Shown here piece by piece: positions 25,839-33,686 of a stretch of DNA of 64,000 bases. The notes below the pieces were generated by a model. The model was not told the origin of the DNA and did not search any database. It saw only the letters and a list, made by a program, of their open reading frames with translations. The DNA is from GCA-003244245 sp052390115 (lineage in GTDB: Bacteria; Actinomycetota; Actinomycetes; Mycobacteriales; Pseudonocardiaceae), in the NCBI GenBank assembly GCA_052390115.1, contig JBQTHE010000052.1, positions 8,983-72,982 of the forward strand, read 5' to 3'. The stretch's first letter is position 1. Every line of letters starts with the position of its first letter. Position numbers and translations under genes: made by a program.

Positions 25839-27041
25839 ATGACCGAGACTCTGCTGAGGGCACCGTTCACCGTCACCGATGGGCCGCGACGCCACGGAAC
25901 ATACGCCGACTTCGCGGCGACCGGACCGGTACATCGCATCGTGCTGCCCACCGGTGAGCCGGCCTGGCTGATCACCGGCTACGACGAGGCCCGCACGGCG
26001 CTGCATGACCCGCGGCTGGTCAAGAGCGAAGCGACGATGGCCAATATCGGCCGTGACCTGCTGCCGCCCCCAGTATTCGCGGCGATAAGCCATCACATGC
26101 TCAACAACAACCCGCCCGACCACACCCGGCTGCGCCGGTTGGTCACCGCCGCCTTCACCCGCCGCCGGGTCGAGCAGCTCGCACCGCGCATCCAGCAGAT
26201 CACCGACGAGCTACTCGACGCGATCGCCGGCGCGGAGCAGGTCGACCTGATCGACTCGTTCGCCTATCCAATGCCCCTGACCGTGATCTGCGAGCTGCTC
26301 GGCGTACCTACCGACCGCCGCACAGAATTCCGTGACTGGACTTCCATCATGGTGACCGGAGTGCTCGCCGGCCCAGACACCTACCTCGCCGCTACCACCG
26401 CGATGGTCAGCTACCTGCGAGAACTGATCGACGCCAAACGCGCCACTCCCGCCGATGACCTGCTCTCCGCGCTGGTGGCGGTCCGCGACGGCGCCGACCG
26501 GCTCACCGAGGACGAGCTCACCTCGATGGCGTTCCTGCTGCTCGTCGCCGGCCACGAGACCACCGTCAACCTGATCGGCAACGGGGTGCTCGCGCTGCTC
26601 ACCCACCCCGAGCAGCTGGCGCTGCTGCGCGCCCACCCGGATCGGCTCCCGACCGCGATCGAGGAGCTGCTGCGCTACGACGGTCCACTGCAGGTAGCGA
26701 CCTTCCGTCTGACCACCGAACCGGTGGACATCGGCGCGGTCACCATCCCGGCCGGCGAGATCGTGATGTCCGGCCTGCTGGCCGCCAACCGCGACCCGGC
26801 CTGCACCACCCAGCCCGACACGCTGGACGTCACCCGCACCGACAACCCGCACCTGGCCTTCGGCCACGGTATCCACCACTGCCTCGGCGCACCACTGGCC
26901 CGGATGGAAGGCCGCATCGCGCTGGGCACCCTGCTGGATCGCTTCCCCCGGCTACGCCTCGCGGTACCCGCGGAGCAACTGACCTGGAAACCAAGCATCC
27001 TCATGAACAGCCTGACCGCCCTACCCGTGACCATGCACTGA
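25839..27041 (+). CDS. Cytochrome P450
   Basis: 400 aa, soluble bacterial type. The I-helix motif is LLVAGHETTVN, the ExxR motif IEELLRYDGP, the PERF-like region ADRNPHLAFGHG, and the heme loop FGHGIHHCLGAPLARMEG with Cys about 349. The substrate is unknown. Its 3' end overlaps the 3' end of the lasso-cluster methyltransferase by 21 bp, tail to tail. It could tailor the lasso peptide but is not in that operon. Ferredoxin and reductase genes are not nearby. Confidence 0.92.
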   Translation: MTETLLRAPFTVTDGPRRHGTYADFAATGPVHRIVLPTGEPAWLITGYDEARTALHDPRLVKSEATMANIGRDLLPPPVFAAISHHMLNNNPPDHTRLRRLVTAAFTRRRVEQLAPRIQQITDELLDAIAGAEQVDLIDSFAYPMPLTVICELLGVPTDRRTEFRDWTSIMVTGVLAGPDTYLAATTAMVSYLRELIDAKRATPADDLLSALVAVRDGADRLTEDELTSMAFLLLVAGHETTVNLIGNGVLALLTHPEQLALLRAHPDRLPTAIEELLRYDGPLQVATFRLTTEPVDIGAVTIPAGEIVMSGLLAANRDPACTTQPDTLDVTRTDNPHLAFGHGIHHCLGAPLARMEGRIALGTLLDRFPRLRLAVPAEQLTWKPSILMNSLTALPVTMH

Positions 27042-28055
27042 ACAGGGAGTAACCCGCACGCCGAAGCCGTCCGGTCCCTCGGTGAGGCGCGGTTCGAGCG
27101 ACGTGTGGTCCGGCCTGCCAGCCTGCTCCCACTCGACGAGCAGAGCACGAAACCGATCTTCGGCATGGTAAGTGCCGGCTACGTAGATGTCGTCGGGCCG
27201 GAGAAGAGCGGCAGAGTCGCCGAGCACGATTCCGATGCCCCAGCCGCCGCCCACCCCGGCGCTGGCCAATCCCTCCGGCTGGCGGGCAAGCAGGTAACCG
27301 TGGCAGGCACCTACCGTCACACCGCGGTCACTCGGGAATGAGCTCTCCGCGCACCGGCCGGTGGCGATCAGCTGCACGGCTCGGTCGGCCAGTTCGGGGT
27401 GTTCCCGCAGCTCCGGTGCGCTGACCCAGATGGTGTGGTGGTCCAGCCGGAGCAGGCCGTCGACATAGCGCACCGGCACCGGAAAGTCGGTGATGACCTC
27501 CGAGTGCATCTCGATGTACCCACCGAGGTGCACATCCCGCGCGATCGCACGGCCTTGGTGGACATCAACCCGCAGGATCATGTTCGCTCCGGCGATCGGG
27601 GCGACCTTGACCGGCGTGACGATCACCGCCTGCTCCCCCGCCTGCCCGACCCAGGGACGAGGCAGCACGTGTGGGGCGGTCCAGCCGACGATCCGGTCGT
27701 AGACACCACCCTCGTCCCAGCCGCCGAAACCGTCCGTGACATGCACCGCGACGTTGTGCAGGCCGTGTTCGGAATGCTTGCGCTCAGCGCGGGCAACGAG
27801 GCTGGGCGCGATGTCGAGAGAGATCACGGTGCCCTGCTCGCCCACGATCCGGCCGAGTAGCGCACCGGTGTAGCCGCTGCCAGCGCCGACCTCCAGCACG
27901 CGCATGCCGGGCTCGAGCTCCAGCAGCCGCAGGATGCCCATGATGCTGGCCTGCGCACTGCTCTGGGGCAGCATCGACCCGTCGGGCTGCAGTACGTAGC
28001 TGTCGTAGTCGATCAGGTCGGCAGCTTCGGTAACGAGATCGTCGGTGATACTCAA
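27021..28055 (-). CDS. Lasso-peptide protein-L-isoaspartate methyltransferase (aspartimide-forming type)
   Basis: 344 aa. The TTG start has AGGAGC upstream and overlaps the stop of the B2 gene. The PIMT core is present: DYDSYVLQPDGSMLPQSSAQASIMGILRLLELEPGMRVLEVGAGSGYTGALL binds SAM, with ISLDIAPSLVARA and YDRIVGWTAPHVLP after it. A C-terminal extension of about 130 residues makes it longer than repair PIMTs (about 220 aa), as reported for lasso-associated PIMTs. Those enzymes methylate a ring Asp that then closes to aspartimide. The Asp-Thr in the predicted ring here is a suitable target. Confidence 0.88.
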   Translation of the reverse strand: MSITDDLVTEAADLIDYDSYVLQPDGSMLPQSSAQASIMGILRLLELEPGMRVLEVGAGSGYTGALLGRIVGEQGTVISLDIAPSLVARAERKHSEHGLHNVAVHVTDGFGGWDEGGVYDRIVGWTAPHVLPRPWVGQAGEQAVIVTPVKVAPIAGANMILRVDVHQGRAIARDVHLGGYIEMHSEVITDFPVPVRYVDGLLRLDHHTIWVSAPELREHPELADRAVQLIATGRCAESSFPSDRGVTVGACHGYLLARQPEGLASAGVGGGWGIGIVLGDSAALLRPDDIYVAGTYHAEDRFRALLVEWEQAGRPDHTSLEPRLTEGPDGFGVRVTPCSVHGHG

Positions 28056-28489
28056 GGTTGCTCCTGGTCGGGACCGCCAATAGTGAGGATGGGTTGGTAG
28101 GAGCCGACCGGAACGATCTCCCCCACGGGTTGGCCGGCGGCTTCGATCCAGGAGTGCGCCGTGAACGGCGGGGTGCGCACGCCGATGCACCAGCACACCG
28201 ACCGGCGACGCAGCCCGCACCACAACACGACAGCCAGGGACCGTTCCAGGCAGGCCACCCGAGCGGGCAACCAACGGCCGGCTCGATCGATCGCGGCGAG
28301 CATGGCCTCGATCTCCGCCGCACCGGCTGGGCGCCGGGCAGGGCGCACCAGCCGACGAGCCAGCCGCTCGACCCGGTCAAACCGCAACGAACGCAACGCG
28401 ACAGTCGCGGCGGCGGTAACCACCCAGGCCAGGACACACCGGCGGGCTGGTGCCGACGCTGGTGCAGCACACGCCATCGGGGTGGTCAT
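28052..28489 (-). CDS. Lasso-peptide leader peptidase (B2, transglutaminase-like)
   Basis: 145 aa. The Cys-protease core is RWLPARVACLERSLAVVLWCGL with the nucleophile Cys, then VRTPPFTAHSWIEAAGQPVGE with the His. The third catalytic acid is not obvious. Family B2 proteins cut the leader from the precursor so the cyclase can close the ring. The ATG overlaps the B1 stop (ATGA), and its own stop overlaps the methyltransferase start. B1 and B2 are separate genes here, as in many actinobacterial clusters. Confidence 0.88.
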   Translation of the reverse strand: MTTPMACAAPASAPARRCVLAWVVTAAATVALRSLRFDRVERLARRLVRPARRPAGAAEIEAMLAAIDRAGRWLPARVACLERSLAVVLWCGLRRRSVCWCIGVRTPPFTAHSWIEAAGQPVGEIVPVGSYQPILTIGGPDQEQP

Positions 28490-28758
28490 CGGGTCGCTTC
28501 CAGCAGATTGGCCTCGGCGAGCAACTGGATCAGCGGCCACAGGTCATCAAGAACCTGCAGGTAGGGCTGGCCGTATCGCTGTGCCAGGGTCCGAGCGGCG
28601 GCCTGGATGTCACCGCCGCCCACGACCAGGGCATTCCACGCCGTAGCACCGGTCGGGTTGAGCTGGAACAACCGCCCGGAGCGGGTGTCCAGCAGCACCA
28701 GCGCCCCACTGGCGGTCGGGGCCAGATGCACCGATCCGCGGGGCAGGTAGCTACGCAT
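28486..28758 (-). CDS. Lasso-peptide RRE protein (B1, PqqD-like)
   Basis: 90 aa. A winged-helix leader-binding domain: GSVHLAPTASGALVLLDTRSGRLFQLNPTGATAWNAL, then AARTLAQRYG and a C-terminal helix pair. Such RiPP recognition elements bind the YxxP segment of the leader and present it to B2. The start lies 8 bp inside the end of the cyclase gene. Confidence 0.9.
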   Translation of the reverse strand: MRSYLPRGSVHLAPTASGALVLLDTRSGRLFQLNPTGATAWNALVVGGGDIQAAARTLAQRYGQPYLQVLDDLWPLIQLLAEANLLEATR

Positions 28759-30598
28759 GGGCCGACTGGCGACGATCAACCGTGGTGACGGCCCGAGCGC
28801 AAGACGTGCGCAGCCAGATCTCAGCGCCGAGCACCTGGTCCAATGCGGCCAGCGGGATCCGCATCCCGGCGGCACCGCGCGCCAGATCGGCTCGGATGGC
28901 CTTCTCCTCGATCAGGCCGAGACCGGCGAGCCGGGAGTTGGTGAGCAGATCCGCAACGACCCGATGGTGCCGGCACAGGCCGCGGTAGGCGAGCATCGAA
29001 TAATCACCTTTGGTGCTCCGGACGAGTGCAGCATCGGGCACGCGGCCGGTCATGGCCGCGCGCAGCAGCGGTTTGGCCTGCCGGGGACTGGTCCGCTCGG
29101 CCGCTGGCACCGCCAGACATGCGGCGACCACGGCGTCGTCGAGGTAGGGAGCATGCAGCGCCACATCACGTCCGGCGGCCAGCTCCAGGTGGATCCGGTG
29201 CGCCCGCCCGTACGCCTGAACCATCCCGAGGCTCGCGACATCCCCCGGCGCGGCACCGTCCCCGAGTCCGCGGGAGACATTCCGGAGGGCGGTGGCGGCC
29301 AGGCCGCGAGCGTGCGGCGTGAACCACTGCGGGCACGGGGCTGGCGGAGCCCAGGCGATCAGATTCTCCCAGCGTCGCTGCCTGGTCGCGCCGGTACCGT
29401 CCTGCTCCAGGGCGCTTGCGTAGTGCTCGATCGCGCTCGCCTGGGTGGTGCTGGCGAGCCGGCGAGCGGCACCGACCAGCCGTTGGACCGGCCGATGTCG
29501 CAGCCGCGCCCAGCCCGCAGCATGCGACCACAGCTCGCTGGCCCCACAGCGCCGGGCCAGATCGGCCAGGTAGGCGGGCGGGGCGGTCAGGACCGCGTCG
29601 CCACCATCCCCGGTCAGGTGCGCCCGGCTGCCCAGCTCACGAACAATGGTCATCCACCAGCGCAACCGGGCGAAGATCGAGACGTCCTCGAACGGCTCAT
29701 CGGTCGCCGGCATCTCGGTGAGCGCCGCATAAGGCTCCACCTCACCGGGTAGCGGCAGCTCGACCTGGTTGATCCCGGGCACCGCGGCGGCGACTCTCCT
29801 GGCGTGCGCTGGGTCGTCGCTGCCCAGATCGGTGCAGACCAGCGTGATCGCCGGCAACTTCGGGTCCGGCCGGGTGGCGGCGGCCAGTGCGGCCACAGTG
29901 GAGGAGTCCAGCCCGCCGCTGAGGTCGGTGCTCAGCTCGTGACACGCGGTTGCGCGGCCGCGGACGGCACTGGTCAACGCCTCAGCCAGCCGTCGCGCGC
30001 CCCCGTCGAACCCAGCCGTGCCCAGCGGTAGTTCCCGACGAACCACCGCAGCCCGCCCACCGCGGTCGATCAACAACGCCCCGCCCGCCGGGATCGCCGC
30101 CACCCGCCGGTACGGAGTGCCCTCCGACCACGCGTCGGGAATCCCGCCAGCCAGCAGCCGCACAGCCAGCCACTGCTCATCCACCTCGCTGCCTACATAT
30201 CTGACCACCGTCGAGGCGCTGGACGAGTACACCAACGACTCACCCACCGTGGCGTAGAACACCGGCCACACCCCGGCCAGATCGGTCAGCACCGACACAC
30301 GCTGCGGCTCGCGGACCACGAGCACCCCGCTGCCGGTGGCGATCGCGTCCAACACCATCAGATCACCACTGCGGACGAACTCACGCGCGGTCGAGCAGAT
30401 CTGGTTCCCGCTAGCCGGACTGAACCCGAACACGTCAACCACCACACCCGGAGTTGCCACATGGCGCTGCCAGCCCCAAGAGCCGGTACCCGAGACCCGC
30501 AGCGGGCAAGCAACAGTCCAGTCCCCTGGCTGCTCCGCAGGAAAAGCGGTTGGCCCGACGTCGCTGGCCGGGCCAACCCAACCGGTGAAGGTCATCAT
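28751..30598 (-). CDS. Lasso-peptide cyclase (asparagine-synthetase-like, C protein)
   Basis: 615 aa from the ATG-ATG at 30598. The N-terminal half is a degenerate glutaminase-like domain. The ATP-pyrophosphatase loop is STDLSGGLDSSTVAALAA (about residue 230), with LTGDGGDAVL later. The enzyme adenylates a side-chain carboxylate of the core peptide and forms the isopeptide bond to Gly1. The gene begins 17 bp after the precursor stop and overlaps B1, making one operon. Confidence 0.92.
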   Translation of the reverse strand: MMTFTGWVGPASDVGPTAFPAEQPGDWTVACPLRVSGTGSWGWQRHVATPGVVVDVFGFSPASGNQICSTAREFVRSGDLMVLDAIATGSGVLVVREPQRVSVLTDLAGVWPVFYATVGESLVYSSSASTVVRYVGSEVDEQWLAVRLLAGGIPDAWSEGTPYRRVAAIPAGGALLIDRGGRAAVVRRELPLGTAGFDGGARRLAEALTSAVRGRATACHELSTDLSGGLDSSTVAALAAATRPDPKLPAITLVCTDLGSDDPAHARRVAAAVPGINQVELPLPGEVEPYAALTEMPATDEPFEDVSIFARLRWWMTIVRELGSRAHLTGDGGDAVLTAPPAYLADLARRCGASELWSHAAGWARLRHRPVQRLVGAARRLASTTQASAIEHYASALEQDGTGATRQRRWENLIAWAPPAPCPQWFTPHARGLAATALRNVSRGLGDGAAPGDVASLGMVQAYGRAHRIHLELAAGRDVALHAPYLDDAVVAACLAVPAAERTSPRQAKPLLRAAMTGRVPDAALVRSTKGDYSMLAYRGLCRHHRVVADLLTNSRLAGLGLIEEKAIRADLARGAAGMRIPLAALDQVLGAEIWLRTSCARAVTTVDRRQSAHA

Positions 30599-30615
30599 CG
30601 GTGATCGACCGCTGG

Positions 30616-30753
30616 TCAGTTGTACCACTGCTTCATGTCAGCGGTGTCGACCGCTCCCGAACCGTTCGTCACCTCCACCAGCAAGCCCAACTCGATCACC
30701 GTTGGCACCTCGTAATCGGTCTCGACCAAGGTCTCGTCGACCGTGCTGTCCAT
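30616..30753 (-). CDS. Lasso-peptide precursor
   Basis: 45 aa, missed by length-filtered gene finding. The leader has the recognition motif YEVPTVIELGLL and ends LVEVTN, with Thr at position -2. The predicted core is GSGAVDTADMKQWYN (15 aa): Gly1 and Asp9 would close a nine-residue ring, leaving tail MKQWYN. Asp6-Thr7 lies inside the ring and is the likely methylation/aspartimide site. AGGAG lies 10 bases before the ATG, and a good promoter lies about 45 bp upstream. No transporter gene accompanies it. Confidence 0.9.
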   Translation of the reverse strand: MDSTVDETLVETDYEVPTVIELGLLVEVTNGSGAVDTADMKQWYN

Positions 30754-30793
30754 CGCGCACACTCCTCTAGTCTCGCACTGTTCATCTTGTTGC

Positions 30794-30835
30794 GACTAAT
30801 CTAGTCGTATAACGTCGACGAAGTCAAGACTAGCC
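30794..30835 (-). promoter_or_regulatory. Lasso operon promoter and putative operators
   Basis: On the - strand, -35 TTGACT (30827-30822) and -10 TAGATT (30803-30798) are 18 bp apart. GGCTAGTCTTGACTT (30835-30821) covers the -35 box, and the palindrome GACTA-GAT-TAGTC (30806-30794) covers the -10 box. The first matches, 13 of 15 bases, an element in the promoter at 33.25 kb. The site overlaps the end of the XRE gene. Confidence 0.7.
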
Positions 30836-31693
30836 ATCCTCAGCCTCCGGAAGCTCGGCGATCAGCTCACGGAGGAACGCCCGGAGCAGCTCGCCCTCGA
30901 TTGCGGCCGCACGCAGCGCGATGAAGTGCTCGATGTACTCACGAACCTCTTCGTCTCTGCGGACCATGAGCGCGCGTGTCAGAGTCTCAGCCGCCACAAT
31001 GGCCTCATCATCAAGATCGGGATCGCCGATCACGGCGTACCCGTGATAATGGTGCACCGTCTCGGCTGCGTCGAACCGAATTACACCAATATGAACGTTC
31101 GCTTGCCGGGTTAGCTCTACCAATCGGATAAACTGGGCACGCATCGCCGCGGCTGGGATGAGGCGACGTCGAAGCGCCGCCTCTCCCATCGTCAACTCGA
31201 AGCGCTTGCCCTTGTCGGCGAGCACTGCCTGGCGAGCCAGCCGGGCCTGCACCACGTCCTCGACGTTCTCCGCCGGACCACCCCAGCCCATCCGGAAGAT
31301 GGCCTCGGCGTACTGGCGAGTCTGTGCTAGTCCGACGACTACGTTCGGAGCGAATACTCTCAGTACAGACGCTGCTGCTTCGAGGCGTTGGACGTCCTGT
31401 TGTATCCGACGCCGCCCGGGTGCCAAGAAACGGCGCCACTCAACGAACTCAGCCGTCGCTTGTTTGGCGATCTCGATCAGCTCTGCGCGCAGGTCGGCGG
31501 GGGCTCCGGTGACATTCGCCCACGCTTCAACGTCAGATGGTGACGGTAAGGTGACCCCACGCTCGGTCTTGGACACCTTCGATTGCGACCATCCGAGCCG
31601 TTGGGCGAGCTGGGTGGTAGAAAGCCCCGCAGCGGCCCGCAGGCCACGCAGCGCCTCGGCCATGCGACGCCGCTCGTCGGACAGTTCGTTCAC
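30830..31693 (-). CDS. XRE-family regulator with DUF5753, upstream of the lasso operon
   Basis: 287 aa, GTG start overlapping the DUF6879 stop. The helix-turn-helix is AAGLSTTQLAQRLGWSQSKVSKTERGVTLPSPSDV (about 21-55). DUF5753 follows, with LRVFAPNVVVGLAQTRQYAEAIFRMGWGG and ARLARQAVLADKGKRFELTMGEAAL. Its stop codon lies within the lasso promoter region. It is a plausible controller of that operon and of its own promoter, since both carry the same 15-bp element; this is inferred. Confidence 0.87.
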   Translation of the reverse strand: MNELSDERRRMAEALRGLRAAAGLSTTQLAQRLGWSQSKVSKTERGVTLPSPSDVEAWANVTGAPADLRAELIEIAKQATAEFVEWRRFLAPGRRRIQQDVQRLEAAASVLRVFAPNVVVGLAQTRQYAEAIFRMGWGGPAENVEDVVQARLARQAVLADKGKRFELTMGEAALRRRLIPAAAMRAQFIRLVELTRQANVHIGVIRFDAAETVHHYHGYAVIGDPDLDDEAIVAAETLTRALMVRRDEEVREYIEHFIALRAAAIEGELLRAFLRELIAELPEAEDG

Positions 31694-32232
31694 CCGGTCA
31701 TTCTGAGTGTCTCTGGCGTGAGTTTCTTGCGCGCCAGGTAGTCGTTTAGCGGTTCGGCGTGGCGCATTGCGGTATCCCGCATCTCCCGGTAGTGCTCGAT
31801 GTCGTCAACAGGCTCTGGGTGTAAGAAGTGGCCCTCCTCGTCGTAGACCATCCGAACCGCGATTTCGTCGTCATAAAGCCAGAAATCCTCATGTAGCGAC
31901 TCCAGGTCGGCGTGCGTATTTCGATCGACGACGTAGATCTCCTCCCCCGCCGCCTGGTTGGCCAGGTAGCCACAAAGCTCGAAGCGCAGGTAAGCGGTGA
32001 GCGGTTGGTCAAGAATGTGCACTCGATACCAGCGGATACCCCGCGCGACGTCACGCTGGAACTCGGCCAGGTACTCATGGGTCTCGGGAGTCCGCGGCGT
32101 CCGTGGATGACCGGCCTTCCAGGACGCGAGCTCCTCAGCCTCCTGGGGGACTAGGTATTCCGGCAATGTCTCCAGCCGGAACGCAGCCCTCTGCACATTT
32201 TCGATCAAGCGAACGAGGTCATCGACGTCCAT
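31690..32232 (-). CDS. DUF6879 family protein, copy 1 of tandem pair
   Basis: 180 aa, beginning MDVDDLVRLIENVQRAAFRLETLPEYL, with RYRVHILDQPLTAYLRFEL-type and VDRNTHADLESLHEDFWLYDDEIAVRMVYDEEGHFL segments. It is the same length as the copy at 32.5 kb and strongly similar over its whole length, so a local duplication is evident. It ends in a 4-bp overlap with the XRE regulator and starts 4 bp after its 63-aa partner gene. Confidence 0.85.
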   Translation of the reverse strand: MDVDDLVRLIENVQRAAFRLETLPEYLVPQEAEELASWKAGHPRTPRTPETHEYLAEFQRDVARGIRWYRVHILDQPLTAYLRFELCGYLANQAAGEEIYVVDRNTHADLESLHEDFWLYDDEIAVRMVYDEEGHFLHPEPVDDIEHYREMRDTAMRHAEPLNDYLARKKLTPETLRMTG

Positions 32233-32236
32233 TCGG

Positions 32237-32428
32237 TTAACCAATCTTCGCGTCGCCAACCACCCGCCGATGTAGCCGTATGGCGACCTTGCCGGGACCG
32301 ACCGGTACCGGTGATGGGTCGAGGAGTGTTCCTACCATAATAACATCCTCGAGGTACTCATCTTCTTCCCACACACCAGGACACGAGATTCTGTCCTCAC
32401 ACAGACCGGATAGCTGTCGTATCGCCAT
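32237..32428 (-). CDS. Small DUF6879 partner protein, copy 1 (63 aa)
   Basis: MAIRQLSGLCEDRISCPGVW to RRVVGDAKIG. The central EDVIMVGTLLDPSPVPVGPGKVAIRLHRRVV is nearly the same as in the copy at 33.1 kb. AAAGGAA lies about seven bases before the ATG. The function is unknown. It forms a repeated two-gene unit with DUF6879. Confidence 0.78.
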   Translation of the reverse strand: MAIRQLSGLCEDRISCPGVWEEDEYLEDVIMVGTLLDPSPVPVGPGKVAIRLHRRVVGDAKIG

Positions 32429-32471
32429 CTACATTCCTTTCGGGTAAGTTGCATTGGCGGACCAGGCTCGG

Positions 32472-33014
32472 TCAAATTGTCATCCTGAGGGCTTCTGATG
32501 AAAGATTCTTGCGAGCCAAGTAGTCGGTCAAGGTTTCGGCACGGCGCAGCGAGGTGTCGCGCATGTGCCGGTAGGGCTCGAGGTCGTCGATCAACTCGGG
32601 ATATAGGAAATGCCCCTCGTCATCGTAGAACATCCGCACACCGATCTCGTCGTCGTAGAGCCAAAAGTCCTCGTGCAGCGCTGCCAGGTCGGAGTGGGTG
32701 TCACGATCGACGACATAGACCTCGCTGCCGACCGCCACGCTGTCCATATAGAGATAGAGCTCAAAGCGCAAATAAGCGGTCAGGGGTTGGTCCAGGATAT
32801 GCACCCGGTACCGTCGAAAGCCTCGCATTGCATCACGCTTGAGGCGGGCCAACCCCTCGTGGTTCTCTGCGGTACGGACCGGCATCGGCCTGCCGGCTTT
32901 CCAGTCAGCGAAACTCTCGGCCTCCTGAGGTACTAGGTACTGCGGCAGGGTCTCCAGCCGGAACGCCGACTGTTTGGCGGCGCTACCGATGCGGCGCAGG
33001 TCGTCGAGGTCCAT
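32472..33014 (-). CDS. DUF6879 family protein, copy 2 of tandem pair
   Basis: 180 aa: MDLDDLRRIGSAAKQSAFRLETLPQYLVPQEAE, YRVHILDQPLTAYLRFELYLYMD, and DTHSDLAALHEDFWLYDDEIGVRMFYDDEGHFLYPEL. The start at 33014 was chosen to match its paralogue; a longer frame exists upstream but overlaps the small partner gene. This is the upstream copy of the duplicated pair. Confidence 0.85.
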   Translation of the reverse strand: MDLDDLRRIGSAAKQSAFRLETLPQYLVPQEAESFADWKAGRPMPVRTAENHEGLARLKRDAMRGFRRYRVHILDQPLTAYLRFELYLYMDSVAVGSEVYVVDRDTHSDLAALHEDFWLYDDEIGVRMFYDDEGHFLYPELIDDLEPYRHMRDTSLRRAETLTDYLARKNLSSEALRMTI

Positions 33015-33019
33015 TTCGC

Positions 33020-33205
33020 CTAGCGGATCCCTGCGTCGCGGACTACCTGCCGGGGAAGCCGGATCGCGACTTCGCCTTCGCCGAGCGGTACCGGCGACGG
33101 ATCGAGCAACGTACCCACCGCGATGACGTCCTCGAGCATCTGATCCTCGTCCCACAGGCCGGGGGATGTCTCATCCTTGCCGCCGGACAGCCGTCGTAAT
33201 GCCAC
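33020..33205 (-). CDS. Small DUF6879 partner protein, copy 2 (61 aa)
   Basis: MALRRLSGGKDETSPGLWDE to VVRDAGIR, with EDVIAVGTLLDPSPVPLGEGEVAIRLPRQVV. It is the first gene of the regulatory operon, whose promoter lies about 37 bp upstream. It lacks the two Cys seen in copy 1. The function is unknown. Confidence 0.78.
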   Translation of the reverse strand: MALRRLSGGKDETSPGLWDEDQMLEDVIAVGTLLDPSPVPLGEGEVAIRLPRQVVRDAGIR

Positions 33206-33241
33206 GGTCGCACTCCGTCCAGTTCGGTGAGTCTTGTCAAG

Positions 33242-33270
33242 AGTATGAAGTCTCGACTAGCCCCCGTCAA
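33242..33270 (-). promoter_or_regulatory. Promoter of the DUF6879/XRE regulatory operon with shared element
   Basis: On the - strand, TTGACG (33270-33265), 17 bp and CATACT (33247-33242). The spacer carries GGCTAGTCGAGACTT (33262-33248), which differs at only two of 15 positions from the element at the lasso promoter. This fits autoregulation plus control of the lasso operon by one protein. Confidence 0.6.
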
Positions 33271-33311
33271 GCGACTCCGAGCCAAGCACGCGGCGTGGCA
33301 TGCCGGGGGGA

Positions 33312-33635
33312 TCAGCTGCCGAACGGGCCGCCTTCGGGCAGCCGCAGGTCGGGTTTGTCGACTTCCTCGATGTTCACATCCTTGAACGTGATCACCCGGA
33401 CGTTCTTGACGAACCGGGCGGACCGGTACATGTCCCACACCCACGAGTCGGACATCCGCACCTCGAAGTACACCTCGCCGTCGGCGTTGCGGGCCTGCAC
33501 GTCCACCGCGTTGGCCAGGTAGAAGCGCCGCTCGGTCTCCACGACATAGGCGAACTGACTGACGACGTCGCGGTACTCCTTGTACAGCGACAGTTCCATC
33601 TCGGTCTCGTACTTCTCGAGATCCTCGGCGCTCAT
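33312..33635 (-). CDS. DUF2469 family protein
   Basis: 107 aa, MSAEDLEKYETEMELSLYKEYRDVVSQFAYVVETERRFYLANAVDV and onward. It is highly conserved in actinobacteria next to rnhB, as here. The function is unknown. The distance to rnhB is 51 bp, so cotranscription is likely. Confidence 0.93.
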   Translation of the reverse strand: MSAEDLEKYETEMELSLYKEYRDVVSQFAYVVETERRFYLANAVDVQARNADGEVYFEVRMSDSWVWDMYRSARFVKNVRVITFKDVNIEEVDKPDLRLPEGGPFGS

Positions 33636-33686
33636 CGACAGCCCATCGGTCGCTTCATCGGGTTGCTGGCCCTCCTGCTCGTGCCG

